From the NCBI GenBank assembly GCA_018883105.1, contig VEQS01000007.1, positions 1 to 34,088 on the forward strand: a DNA stretch of 34,088 bases, given 5' to 3'. The notes under the pieces are model-generated. The model was given only the letters and a program-made list of their open reading frames with translations, was not told where the DNA came from and did not search any database. The translations under genes were made by a program, and so were the position numbers. The stretch comes from Phycisphaerales bacterium (lineage in GTDB: Bacteria; Planctomycetota; Phycisphaerae; Phycisphaerales; SM1A02). Position 1 is the stretch's first letter, and the number at the start of each line of letters is the position of its first letter. Positions 17,965 through 26,357 of this stretch are shown piece by piece.

Positions 17965-20762
17965 CGGGGCGCGGTTGCGGCGAGGATTCCCTTTGCCGCG
18001 GCCAGCTGCACCGAGGGGGCCTGGTCGAAGAGGAGCGGCTCGATTTCCGGAACCACCGGGGGACCCCCGGCATAGGCCAGGGCCAGGGCGGCCTGGGCAC
18101 GCACGGACGCCTCGCGGTCCTTCAGGAGCGTGCGCGAGAACTTGACCACCGCCTGGGCGTCCTGCGGGCTGATCTGCGCCAGCGCCACCGCGCAGCAGAT
18201 GCGCACCTCGGTCGGTCGCGCGGAGATGCCGGTGCCGTCGATCAGGCGCATCAGGATGGCGCGCGAGCCGTCGTCCTTGAGCGAGCCGACCTGCTGCGCG
18301 GCAAGCGCCGTGAACTCGGCCTGCTCGCCGGGGGCGAAGAGCGCGGCGCGGATGGGCTCGATGCCGTCGGGCTCGCCGAGGCGCGCGAGGGCCTCGGCCG
18401 CCTGCAGCTCGACGATGCGCACGCGCGCGGGGTTCACCTGGCGCATGCCCTTGCCGAGCGAGTCGCGGATCATCGGGATGGCGCTCGCGTTGCGCATCTC
18501 GCCGAGGATGAGGTACGCGTTCGAGCGCACCTCGGGGTCGTCGGAGCGCACCATGGCCGCCAGCGGGCTCGGGTCGACCGGCTGGCCCATGCGCGTGAGC
18601 GCATAGATGGCCGCGGCGCGGACCGACTCGCTCTCGTCGACGAGCAGCGGTCGCACGCGATCGGCGAGGTCGGCGAGCTTCGCGCGGCCGACGGCCATCG
18701 CGGCCACGAAGCGGACGCCGCGATTCGGGTCGGAGAGGAGCGGGCCCGCGACGGCGCGCAGGTCGTCCGGGGAGGTGTCGAGCGCCTCGAGCGCGTTGGC
18801 GCGGAAGACCGGGACCTCGGAGGCGCACGCCTGGCGCAGCAGCTTGACCGCGGCCGCGTGGGCGTCGCCGTTGGACTCGACCGGCAGCGGCTCGGCCACC
18901 ACGCGGCCCGTGGCCGCCGAGATGGTGGGCTCGCCGGTGGGCTGCACGCTCTGCGAGCGGCTCGACCAGGGCTGGTCGGACACCGCCGGGTCGGGGCCGC
19001 AGCCGCCGGCCAGGATCGCCGTGCACGCGGCGATCACGAGCGCCGCGGCCGTGCGCACGGAGGCGGCCGGCGCGCGGTGCGGGCGGACGAGGCGCGCAAG
19101 GATGATGGATCCGCAGAGGGCCATGAGTGCGAGGGATCCTACTTCGCCCACGGAGGCGAAGGGCGCACGGCGCGCGTCGATCGGCGGCGACGCGTGCATC
19201 CACGACGCGGTGCGCGGTGCGGGCGGCGTGCCGAGGAGCCGGCCCGAGGAGTCGATCGACGCGCAGAGGCCGGTGTTGGCGCCGCGCACCATGGGCGTGC
19301 GGGTCTCGATGGCGCGGAAGCGGGAGATCTGCACGTGCTGCGCGCGGCCGGCGTCGAACCAGCCGTACCAGCCGTCGTTGGTGATGTTCACCAGGAGGTC
19401 CGCGCGGCGCTCACGGCCCGAGGACGCGGGGTACACGAGGTCGCGGCACACCCAGCTCATGGCGTCCTCGAAGCAGATCGGAACCGCGACGCGCACCGCC
19501 CCGCCCTTCCACGGCACCTCGAAGCGCACGGGCTCGCCGCCGCGGTCGAGGTCAAAGGTCATGCCCTGCGCGCCGACGGAGAGGAGCGCACGCTCGAGCC
19601 AGTCCCAGTTGGAGATGTAGGGCATGGTCTCGCCGAAGGGCGCGAGGAAGACCTTGTCGTAGCGCGGGTACGGCGGCGCGCCCGGGCCCACGAGGTAGGC
19701 GCTGTTGAACTGGCGTTCCCAGCGGAAGCGGTCGCCCTCGGGCGACAGGCCGATGAACGCGGGGCTGCCGACCAGGACGGGTGCGCCGAGGCGCTCGGAC
19801 AGCCCGGAGACCATCTTGCGGAAGATGTCGCCGGGAAACCAGCCGTTCGATTCCTGGAGCGCGATGGTCGCGGGCTCGAGGCCGAAGCCGCCGAGCATCG
19901 TCTCGGGCCACACGGCGAGCGCGACGGGCAGGCCCTTCGCCGCGCAGTCGGCCGCGCCGCGGGCCGTGAGCTCGACGAAGGACGGCACGTCGCGCATCTG
20001 GTCGCGGGCGGTCCAGGCGACCTTGTTGCTCGTGGCGAGGTTGGTCTGGACGAGGAGGATGCCGGGCCCCGGCGCGGTGGGCGCCTGCGAGAGGCGCCAC
20101 GCGCCGTAGCCGGCGGCGAAGGCGAGGAACGCACCCGCGACGGCGACGCCCGGCAGGCGGGCACGCCGGCGGTGCGCAAGCGGCTCGCCGCGCGACTGCA
20201 GCACGTCCACCGCGGCGCCCGCGATCGTGAGCGCAAGCAGCGAGGCGAAGAGCTCGCCCATGAGGTCGGCACCCTGCACCAGGACGGGCAGCTCGATGAG
20301 CGGGTGCCCCCACCGAAACCACGGGTAGCCGTCGAAGAGGACGAGCGTGCGGAAGACCTCCGCACCGCCGAGTGCCACCGGCAGGAGCACCGCCCACGGC
20401 ACGCGCGCCGGCAGCACGCGGGCGCACGAGACGAGCGCGAAGAGACCGATCAGCTCATGAAACGTGCAGTAGGCGGCCAGCCCCGGCGTGCCCGCGGGGG
20501 TCACCTGGAAGAGCCACCAGTGCAGGATGAGCCACTTCGCGACGCCGACCGCAGCCACCGCGCCCGCGACCCGCCACGGCAGCGCCGCGCGCAGGCCGTG
20601 CGCGGCGCCTGCCCCTGCCAGGATGAGCACCATCGGCACGGGTGCCGCGAGCACCAGCGGCCAGGCATCGACCGGCGGGTAGGCGCAGCCGAAGAGGCCC
20701 GCCGACACGGCCGCAAGGCCCGCGGCACGGCGTGCGGTCATCGGCGCGGCGGGTGCGGCCAC
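17961..20762 (-). CDS. lnt: Apolipoprotein N-acyltransferase (Lnt) in frame with a C-terminal lipoprotein-like HEAT-repeat region
   Basis: Residues ~1-570 are Lnt-like: AVWPETM, RYDKVFLAPFGETMPY, VPICFEDAM, NITNDGWYGWFDAGRAQHVQISRFRAIETRTPMVRGANTG. Then SVRTAAALVIAACTAILAGGCGPD (lipobox-like, Cys codon 18999-19001) and HEAT repeats to the stop. Confidence 0.85.
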   Translation of the reverse strand: MAAPAAPMTARRAAGLAAVSAGLFGCAYPPVDAWPLVLAAPVPMVLILAGAGAAHGLRAALPWRVAGAVAAVGVAKWLILHWWLFQVTPAGTPGLAAYCTFHELIGLFALVSCARVLPARVPWAVLLPVALGGAEVFRTLVLFDGYPWFRWGHPLIELPVLVQGADLMGELFASLLALTIAGAAVDVLQSRGEPLAHRRRARLPGVAVAGAFLAFAAGYGAWRLSQAPTAPGPGILLVQTNLATSNKVAWTARDQMRDVPSFVELTARGAADCAAKGLPVALAVWPETMLGGFGLEPATIALQESNGWFPGDIFRKMVSGLSERLGAPVLVGSPAFIGLSPEGDRFRWERQFNSAYLVGPGAPPYPRYDKVFLAPFGETMPYISNWDWLERALLSVGAQGMTFDLDRGGEPVRFEVPWKGGAVRVAVPICFEDAMSWVCRDLVYPASSGRERRADLLVNITNDGWYGWFDAGRAQHVQISRFRAIETRTPMVRGANTGLCASIDSSGRLLGTPPAPRTASWMHASPPIDARRAPFASVGEVGSLALMALCGSIILARLVRPHRAPAASVRTAAALVIAACTAILAGGCGPDPAVSDQPWSSRSQSVQPTGEPTISAATGRVVAEPLPVESNGDAHAAAVKLLRQACASEVPVFRANALEALDTSPDDLRAVAGPLLSDPNRGVRFVAAMAVGRAKLADLADRVRPLLVDESESVRAAAIYALTRMGQPVDPSPLAAMVRSDDPEVRSNAYLILGEMRNASAIPMIRDSLGKGMRQVNPARVRIVELQAAEALARLGEPDGIEPIRAALFAPGEQAEFTALAAQQVGSLKDDGSRAILMRLIDGTGISARPTEVRICCAVALAQISPQDAQAVVKFSRTLLKDREASVRAQAALALAYAGGPPVVPEIEPLLFDQAPSVQLAAAKGILAATAPR

Positions 20763-20765
20763 CCG

Positions 20766-21599
20766 TCACTTCCCGGCGTAGTCGATGACGCGGCTGATCT
20801 CGGTGCGCAGCGCGGAGCGGTGCACGATCCGGTCGACGAAGCCGGCCTTCAGCAGGAACTCCGCCGTCTGGAAGCCCTCGGGCAGCTCCTGGCGGATCGT
20901 CTGCGCGATGACGCGCGGGCCGGCGAAGCCGATGAGGGCGTGCGGCTCGGCGAAGATGACGTCGCCGAGCATGGCGTAGCTCGCGGTGACGCCGCCGGTG
21001 GTCGGGTCGGCGAGCACCGAGACGTAGAGCCCGCCCGCGTCGTCGAAGCGCGCGAGCGCGGCGCTGGTCTTGGCCATCTGCATCAGCGAGAACCCGGATT
21101 CCTGCATGCGCGCGCCGCCGGAGCAGCTGACGATGACGAGCGGCAGGTTGTGGTCGGTGGCGTGCTCGATGGCGCGGGTCAGGCGCTCGCCGACCACGCT
21201 TCCCATGGAACCGGCCATGAACGTGAAGTCCATGACGCCGACGACCACCTTTCGGCCCTTGATGAAGCCGGTGCCGGTCTGGACGCCGTCGATCTCGCCG
21301 CTCTTGCGCTGCATGTCGCGGAGGCGGTCGACGTAGGGCTTCTGGTCGACGAAGCCGAGCGGGTCCATCGGCGCCATGTCGGCATCGCGGGCCTCGAAGG
21401 TGCCGGGGTCGAGGAGCTGCTCGATGCGCCGCCGCGCCGAGATGCGCATGTGGTGGTCGCACTTCGGGCAGACCATGAGGTTCGCCTCGAGGCTCTTGCG
21501 GAAGATCGTCTCCGCGCACTCCGGGCACTGCGTCCAGAGGCCGTCGGGGACGGCGCGCTTGGTGACGACCTGCGTCTCGGTCCAGGTGGGTTCGGGCAC
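20766..21599 (-). CDS. accD: Acetyl-CoA carboxylase carboxyltransferase subunit beta
   Basis: Zinc ribbon WTQCPECAETIFRKSLEANLMVCPKCDHHMRISARRRIEQLLD; VVVGVMDFTFMAGSMGSVVGE; SCSGGARMQES. GTG start at 21599. Confidence 0.95.
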   Translation of the reverse strand: MPEPTWTETQVVTKRAVPDGLWTQCPECAETIFRKSLEANLMVCPKCDHHMRISARRRIEQLLDPGTFEARDADMAPMDPLGFVDQKPYVDRLRDMQRKSGEIDGVQTGTGFIKGRKVVVGVMDFTFMAGSMGSVVGERLTRAIEHATDHNLPLVIVSCSGGARMQESGFSLMQMAKTSAALARFDDAGGLYVSVLADPTTGGVTASYAMLGDVIFAEPHALIGFAGPRVIAQTIRQELPEGFQTAEFLLKAGFVDRIVHRSALRTEISRVIDYAGK

Positions 21600-21640
21600 T
21601 CCGTTGCTCCTTGCGGGCGAAGTGTACCCCTGCGCCGCGC

Positions 21641-22231
21641 TCAGTCGCCGAGCGCGGCGGCGGCGCCCTCGGGAAGCACGTGGCGCGTGCACCATCCGCG
21701 GCCCTCGACACGCGACCAGAGCGCGCTGCCGTCGCCGCGGGCGAGCGCATCGCGCACGGTGGCGAGCGCGAAGTCGTGCACCACCAGGCCCAGCCGGCGG
21801 CCCTCGTGGCGGTCGAGCGCGGCCGCGAACGCATCGAGGATGCGCGCGCGGGCGTCGGAGAGCGGTTCGCCTTCCGGCGGAACGGCGGTGAGCGGCGACT
21901 CGATCCACTCGGCAAAGCGGCGCTCGAAGCGGCGCTCGAACTCGGCGATTCCCAGGCCCTCCAGGAGCCCGAGGTCCGGGTCGCGCAGCCCGCGGTCGGC
22001 GCGCACGCCGCAGGCGAAGCGGCTGGCGACGACGCGCGCGCTCTCGGCGGCGGCGTCGTCGGGGGCATGGATCAGGACGTCGGGGCCCTCGTCGAGCCGC
22101 GCGACGCGGTCGCGGAGCTCGCGCAGCGAGTCCTCCATCGCCGGCAGGTCGGTGGCGCCGCGCAGGCGGCGGTCGACGTCCCAGGCCGTGTCGGCCGGGC
22201 GCATGAGCCAGAGCGAGGTGGGACCGGGCAT
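21641..22231 (-). CDS. Histidine-phosphatase (PGAM-like) fold protein, probably catalytically degenerate
   Basis: MPGPTSLWLMRPADTAWDVDRRLRGATDLPAMEDSLRELRD aligns by eye with the LxLvRHGETxWN...GxxDxPL N-terminus; LRDPDLGLLEGL and LGLVVHDFALATVRDAL match later blocks. Confidence 0.7.
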   Translation of the reverse strand: MPGPTSLWLMRPADTAWDVDRRLRGATDLPAMEDSLRELRDRVARLDEGPDVLIHAPDDAAAESARVVASRFACGVRADRGLRDPDLGLLEGLGIAEFERRFERRFAEWIESPLTAVPPEGEPLSDARARILDAFAAALDRHEGRRLGLVVHDFALATVRDALARGDGSALWSRVEGRGWCTRHVLPEGAAAALGD

Positions 22232-22236
22232 CGCGC

Positions 22237-22911
22237 TCAGCCGCGGAGGGCGCGCGCGACGGCGGCGCGGTCGGCGGCGCCGAAGAAGGCGCTGGCGCTG
22301 ATCAGGACGTCGCAGCCGGCGTCGCGGCAGGCCGCGGCCGTTGCGGGCGACACGCCGCCGTCGATCATCAGGCGCTGCGCAGGGGTCATGCGCGCGCGGA
22401 TCGCCGGGCCCTTCGAGAGCACCGACGGGATGAACGACTGCCCCGAGTAGCCCGGGTGCACGCCCATCAGCATGACGGTGTCCACGTGCGCCAGCGCGTC
22501 GAAGCACGCCTCGGCCGGCGTGTCCGGGTTGAGGACCACGCCGGGGGTCATGCCCGCGGCGCGGATCGAGGCGGCGAGCGAGCCGGGGTCGCGCACCACC
22601 TCGGCGTGGAACTGCAGGTGGTCGGCGCCGGCCTCCGCGAACGGGCGCACGAAGTGCGCCGGGTCGGTCACCATCAGGTGGACGTCGATGCACGTGTTGG
22701 GCACCGCGCGGCGGACCGCGGCGCATATGGCCGGCCCCATGGAGAGGTTCGGCACGAAGTGCCCGTCCATCACGTCGACGTGCAGCAGGTCGCCGCCGGC
22801 GGCGACGGCGGAGCGGCATTCCTCGCCGAGGCGCGTGAAGTCCGCGGAGAGGACCGATGGCGCCACCAGGACGCGCCGGTCGGTGCGCAGGAGTTCCTGC
22901 CGGCGATGCAT
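22237..22911 (-). CDS. rpe: Ribulose-phosphate 3-epimerase
   Basis: APSVLSADFTRLGEE, DLLHVDVMDGHFVPNLSMGP, DVHLMVTDP, MGVHPGYSGQSFIPSVLSK, IDGGVSPATA. Confidence 0.95.
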   Translation of the reverse strand: MHRRQELLRTDRRVLVAPSVLSADFTRLGEECRSAVAAGGDLLHVDVMDGHFVPNLSMGPAICAAVRRAVPNTCIDVHLMVTDPAHFVRPFAEAGADHLQFHAEVVRDPGSLAASIRAAGMTPGVVLNPDTPAEACFDALAHVDTVMLMGVHPGYSGQSFIPSVLSKGPAIRARMTPAQRLMIDGGVSPATAAACRDAGCDVLISASAFFGAADRAAVARALRG

Positions 22912-22925
22912 CGCGGCGGGCGCGG

Positions 22926-23963
22926 TCACTTGCCGCCCGACCGCCGCTCCTCGTAGGTGTCGAGCGCCTTCTTGAAGCCGTCCTTCACGCTCGGCGGCGC
23001 GGCCATCCACGCGTCGTACTGCATGTCGGCGGCCGCGGCCCAGTCCCCGCGCGCGGCGGCGACGGCGGCGATCGCCGACATCGCCTGCGGGTCGGAGGTG
23101 CCGGCGAGCGACTTCAGCTTGTCGGCGGCGTACTGCGCGGCGTCGAGGTCGCGCGACTTCACGTCGGTGGCGGTGGCGAGGTAGTTGGTCGCCTCGATCA
23201 GCGCGTACTTGTCCTTCGACACCTTGTCGACCAGGCCGCGGATCGAGGCCTCGGCGGCCTTCGGGTCGCCGGCCTGGTCCTTGAGCATGCGCCACAGCTC
23301 GAAGCCGTAGTCGAGCAGCGTGACCGGGTCCTCGTCGATCGCCTTCTCGTAGAGCGACTGCGCCTGGCGCCAGTCACGCATCTTGGCGACGCGGCGGGCC
23401 TCGGTGACGGTCTCGTCCACGCGCTTGAAGAGCTCGGGGTCGTAGCGGTTGGCCACGCTCAGGCGCGCGGCGCGCTCGAACTCGGGGTCCATCGGGTGGC
23501 CGATGAAGACCACCTTGCCCGCGCGGTTGACGACGAAGGCGCAGGGGATGCCGTTCTGCTCGGCGGCCTTCATCCACTTCTCCTTCATGAACTGGTCGTC
23601 CTTCTTCTGGACCACCACCGGGTACGACATGGTCGCGCCCATCTGCTTCACGAAGGGACGGACCTTCTCGGGGGTCTCGTCGCTGACGCCCACCACCACG
23701 AGGCCCTTGGGGGCGAGCTCGCGGTGGATCTTGTTGATGTGCGGGATCGACTGCTTGCACGGCCCGCACCAGGTGGCCCAGAACTCGACCACGTAGACGT
23801 TGTCGCGGCTGAAGGCGCCGAACGAGTCGCCCTGGATGAACTCGACGTGCTCGTTCATGCCCTCGGGGGCCTGCGAGCCCACCTTGAGCTTCTCGGGATC
23901 CTGGGCGAAGGCGGTGCCGGCGATGGCGAGCGCGGCGACGATGGTTCGGACGGTCATGCGCAT
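22926..23963 (-). CDS. Exported TlpA/thioredoxin-like protein with helical C-terminal region
   Basis: Signal peptide MRMTVRTIVAALAIAGTAFAQ; VVEFWATWCGPCKQSIPHINK; GIPCAFVVNRAGKVVFIGHP. Confidence 0.85.
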   Translation of the reverse strand: MRMTVRTIVAALAIAGTAFAQDPEKLKVGSQAPEGMNEHVEFIQGDSFGAFSRDNVYVVEFWATWCGPCKQSIPHINKIHRELAPKGLVVVGVSDETPEKVRPFVKQMGATMSYPVVVQKKDDQFMKEKWMKAAEQNGIPCAFVVNRAGKVVFIGHPMDPEFERAARLSVANRYDPELFKRVDETVTEARRVAKMRDWRQAQSLYEKAIDEDPVTLLDYGFELWRMLKDQAGDPKAAEASIRGLVDKVSKDKYALIEATNYLATATDVKSRDLDAAQYAADKLKSLAGTSDPQAMSAIAAVAAARGDWAAAADMQYDAWMAAPPSVKDGFKKALDTYEERRSGGK

Positions 23964-24035
23964 GGGGAGAGTCTCCGTGGAAACACTATAGACGCGCCGG
24001 GCGCGGGGCCGGACGGCGCGCGCCGGACGAGGGAT

Positions 24036-25289
24036 TCAGGCCGCGTCGAGCGCGTCGACCGACTCGAACCGCTTGCCCTCGAGCATCTCCAGGCTGGCGC
24101 CGCCGCCGGTCGAGACGTGGGTCAGGTCGCCGGCAAGGCCCGCGACGTCGAGGGCCGCCGCGGTGTCGCCACCGCCCGCGATGGTGACCGCGCCCGCACG
24201 CGTGGCATCGGCCACGGCACGCGCGACGGCCATGGTGCCGGCGTCGAAGGGCTTGGTCTCGAACGCGCCCATCGGGCCGTTCCAGACCACCTGCCCCGCC
24301 GCGCGCACCGCGTCGGCGAACTGCGACATGCTGCGCGGGCCGATGTCGAGGCCCATCCAGCCGTCGGGGATGCCGCCGACGACGACCTGCGTCTCGGTGC
24401 CCGCCTCGAGGGCGCGGCCGCAGACATGGTCGGTGGGCAGCATGATGGTGCGGCCGCGCGCGCGCGCGTCGTGCAGGATGGCGTGCGCCTTCTCCACCAT
24501 GTCAGGCTCGACGAGGCTCTTGCCGGTCGGCACGCCCTCGGCGCGCAGGAAGGTGTAGGCCATGGCGCCGCCGACGACGATGGTGTCCACCTTGTCGAGG
24601 AGGTTCGAGAGGGCCAGCAGCTTGTCGCTCACCTTCGCGCCGCCGACGATCGCGACGAACGGGCGCTTCGGCCGCTCGAGCGCCTCGCCGAGGAAGCGCA
24701 GCTCGCGCTCGAGCAGGCGGCCCGCGACGGCGGGCGCGCCCTTCGACTTCATGGCGAGCGGCAGCGCCACCATCGAGGCATCGGCGCGGTGCGAGGCGCC
24801 GAAGGCGTCGTTCACGTAGGCATCGGCGTAGGCGGCGAGCTTGGCGGCGAAGGCCGGGTCGCCCTTCTTCTCGCCCTTCTCGAAGCGGAGGTTCTCGAGG
24901 AGGAGCACCTGGCCGGGCTTGAGCGCCGCCACCGCGGCCTTGGCGGCATCGTCGGTGGGCACCTGGCCCGCGAAGAGCACCTCGGCCTTGCCGGCGAGCA
25001 GCTGCTTCAGGCGCTCGAAGACCGGACGAAGGCTCTCGCCGGCCTCGAAGCCGGTGCCGGCCGGGCGGCCGAAGTGGCTTGCGACGATGACGGACGCGCC
25101 GCGCGAGACGAGCGACTCGATCGTGGGGAGCGCGCCTCGGATGCGGCGGTCGTCGGTGATGGCGCCCGCGTCGTCGGTGGGGACGTTGAAGTCGGCACGG
25201 ACGAAGACGCGCTTGCCCTTGGGGTCGAGCGCGTCGACGGATCGGCGCGCGGACGCGCGCCCGGTCGCGGCGGCGGTGGAGTTCGTCAT
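24036..25289 (-). CDS. pgk: Phosphoglycerate kinase
   Basis: KRVFVRADFNVPTDDAGAITDDRRIRGALPTI, ENLRFEKGEKKGDPAFA, FVAIVGGAKVSDKL, GGAMAYTFL, VWNGPMGAFE, TIAGGGDTAAA. Confidence 0.97.
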   Translation of the reverse strand: MTNSTAAATGRASARRSVDALDPKGKRVFVRADFNVPTDDAGAITDDRRIRGALPTIESLVSRGASVIVASHFGRPAGTGFEAGESLRPVFERLKQLLAGKAEVLFAGQVPTDDAAKAAVAALKPGQVLLLENLRFEKGEKKGDPAFAAKLAAYADAYVNDAFGASHRADASMVALPLAMKSKGAPAVAGRLLERELRFLGEALERPKRPFVAIVGGAKVSDKLLALSNLLDKVDTIVVGGAMAYTFLRAEGVPTGKSLVEPDMVEKAHAILHDARARGRTIMLPTDHVCGRALEAGTETQVVVGGIPDGWMGLDIGPRSMSQFADAVRAAGQVVWNGPMGAFETKPFDAGTMAVARAVADATRAGAVTIAGGGDTAAALDVAGLAGDLTHVSTGGGASLEMLEGKRFESVDALDAA

Positions 25290-25306
25290 ACTTCCACTAT
25301 ACGAGG

Positions 25307-26272
25307 ATGGACGCGCACCACCCGCATCGCCCGACGCCCGCGCCGCGCACGGTGCTTGTCCTCGGCCCGACCGCCGGCGGCAAGTCGGCGCTGGCCACGG
25401 AACTTTCCCGGCGCATGCCCGGCGGCGGCGAGTGCGTCAGCGCCGACTCGATGCAGGTGTACGTGGGCATGGACATCGGCACCGCCAAGCCCACCGAGGA
25501 GGAGCGGCGCGGCGTGCCGCACCACATGATCGACGTGGCCGACCCGCACGGCGGCGCATTCACGCTGGCCGACTGGCTGGACGGCGCGCACGCGGCGATC
25601 GACGGGATCCACGCGCGCGGGCGGCATGCGGTCGTGGTCGGCGGCACGAATCTCTACGTGAAGTCGCTCATGGACGGCATGTTCGAGGGACCGCCGCCCG
25701 ACCCGGCGCTTCGCGCGCGGCTCGAGGCGCTGCCGACCGAGGCGCTGCGGCGAGACCTCGAGCGGCACGACCCGATCGCCGCGGCACGGATCCACCCAAA
25801 CGACCGGCGGCGCACCGTGCGGGCGCTCGAGGTGTGGACGGCGACCGGGCAGCCGATCAGCGCGCTGCAGCGGCAGTGGGAGGACGCGCCGCGCACCCTG
25901 CCCCGCGGCTGGCACGTGGTGGGGCTTGAGTGGCCGGTCGAGCTGATCAACCAGCGCATCAACGTGCGCGTGCGCGCGATGGTGGAGGCCGGGCTCGAGG
26001 CCGAGGTGATGCGGCTCCTGGCGAAGGGACCCCTCAACCGCCAGGCCGTCGAGGCGGTCGGCTACCGCGAGGTGCTGCGCCACTTCGCGCATGAGTGCTC
26101 GATGGACCAGGCCGAGGAAGACATCAAAGCCCGCACGCGGCGGTATGCGCGCCAGCAGCGCACGTGGCTTCGGCGCTTCAAGGCGATTCAGGGGGCGATC
26201 TGGGTGGACGCGCCGCGGGTCTCGACGGAGGATGCGGCGGCCGGCGTTATCGGGACGCTGTTTGGAGATTGA
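25307..26272 (+). CDS. miaA: tRNA dimethylallyltransferase
   Basis: VLVLGPTAGGKSALATELSRRMPGGGECVSADSMQVYVGMDIGTAKPT; VVGGTNLYVKSLMDG; C-terminal YARQQRTWLRRF. Confidence 0.95.
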   Translation: MDAHHPHRPTPAPRTVLVLGPTAGGKSALATELSRRMPGGGECVSADSMQVYVGMDIGTAKPTEEERRGVPHHMIDVADPHGGAFTLADWLDGAHAAIDGIHARGRHAVVVGGTNLYVKSLMDGMFEGPPPDPALRARLEALPTEALRRDLERHDPIAAARIHPNDRRRTVRALEVWTATGQPISALQRQWEDAPRTLPRGWHVVGLEWPVELINQRINVRVRAMVEAGLEAEVMRLLAKGPLNRQAVEAVGYREVLRHFAHECSMDQAEEDIKARTRRYARQQRTWLRRFKAIQGAIWVDAPRVSTEDAAAGVIGTLFGD

Positions 26273-26357
26273 GGGAGTCCCTCATATAAGTCTCGCCCCT
26301 CCGCCGATGGACCCCGGGCTGCCGGACCGTCCCCGGCGCCCGAATCCGCATCCCCCC

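Noticed and set aside
16929-22301. 1790-aa plus-strand ORF across mreC-like, lnt, accD and others
   Set aside because: High-GC shadow ORF antisense to well-supported genes; low-complexity R/A/G/H/D-rich translation without domains.
22857-25529. 890-aa plus-strand ORF
   Set aside because: Antisense to rpe, the TlpA-like gene and pgk; low-complexity composition.
26271-26283. Short palindrome gagggagtccctc after miaA as a terminator
   Set aside because: Only a 5-bp stem with a 3-nt loop and no T tract, and within a likely promoter region for topA; too weak.
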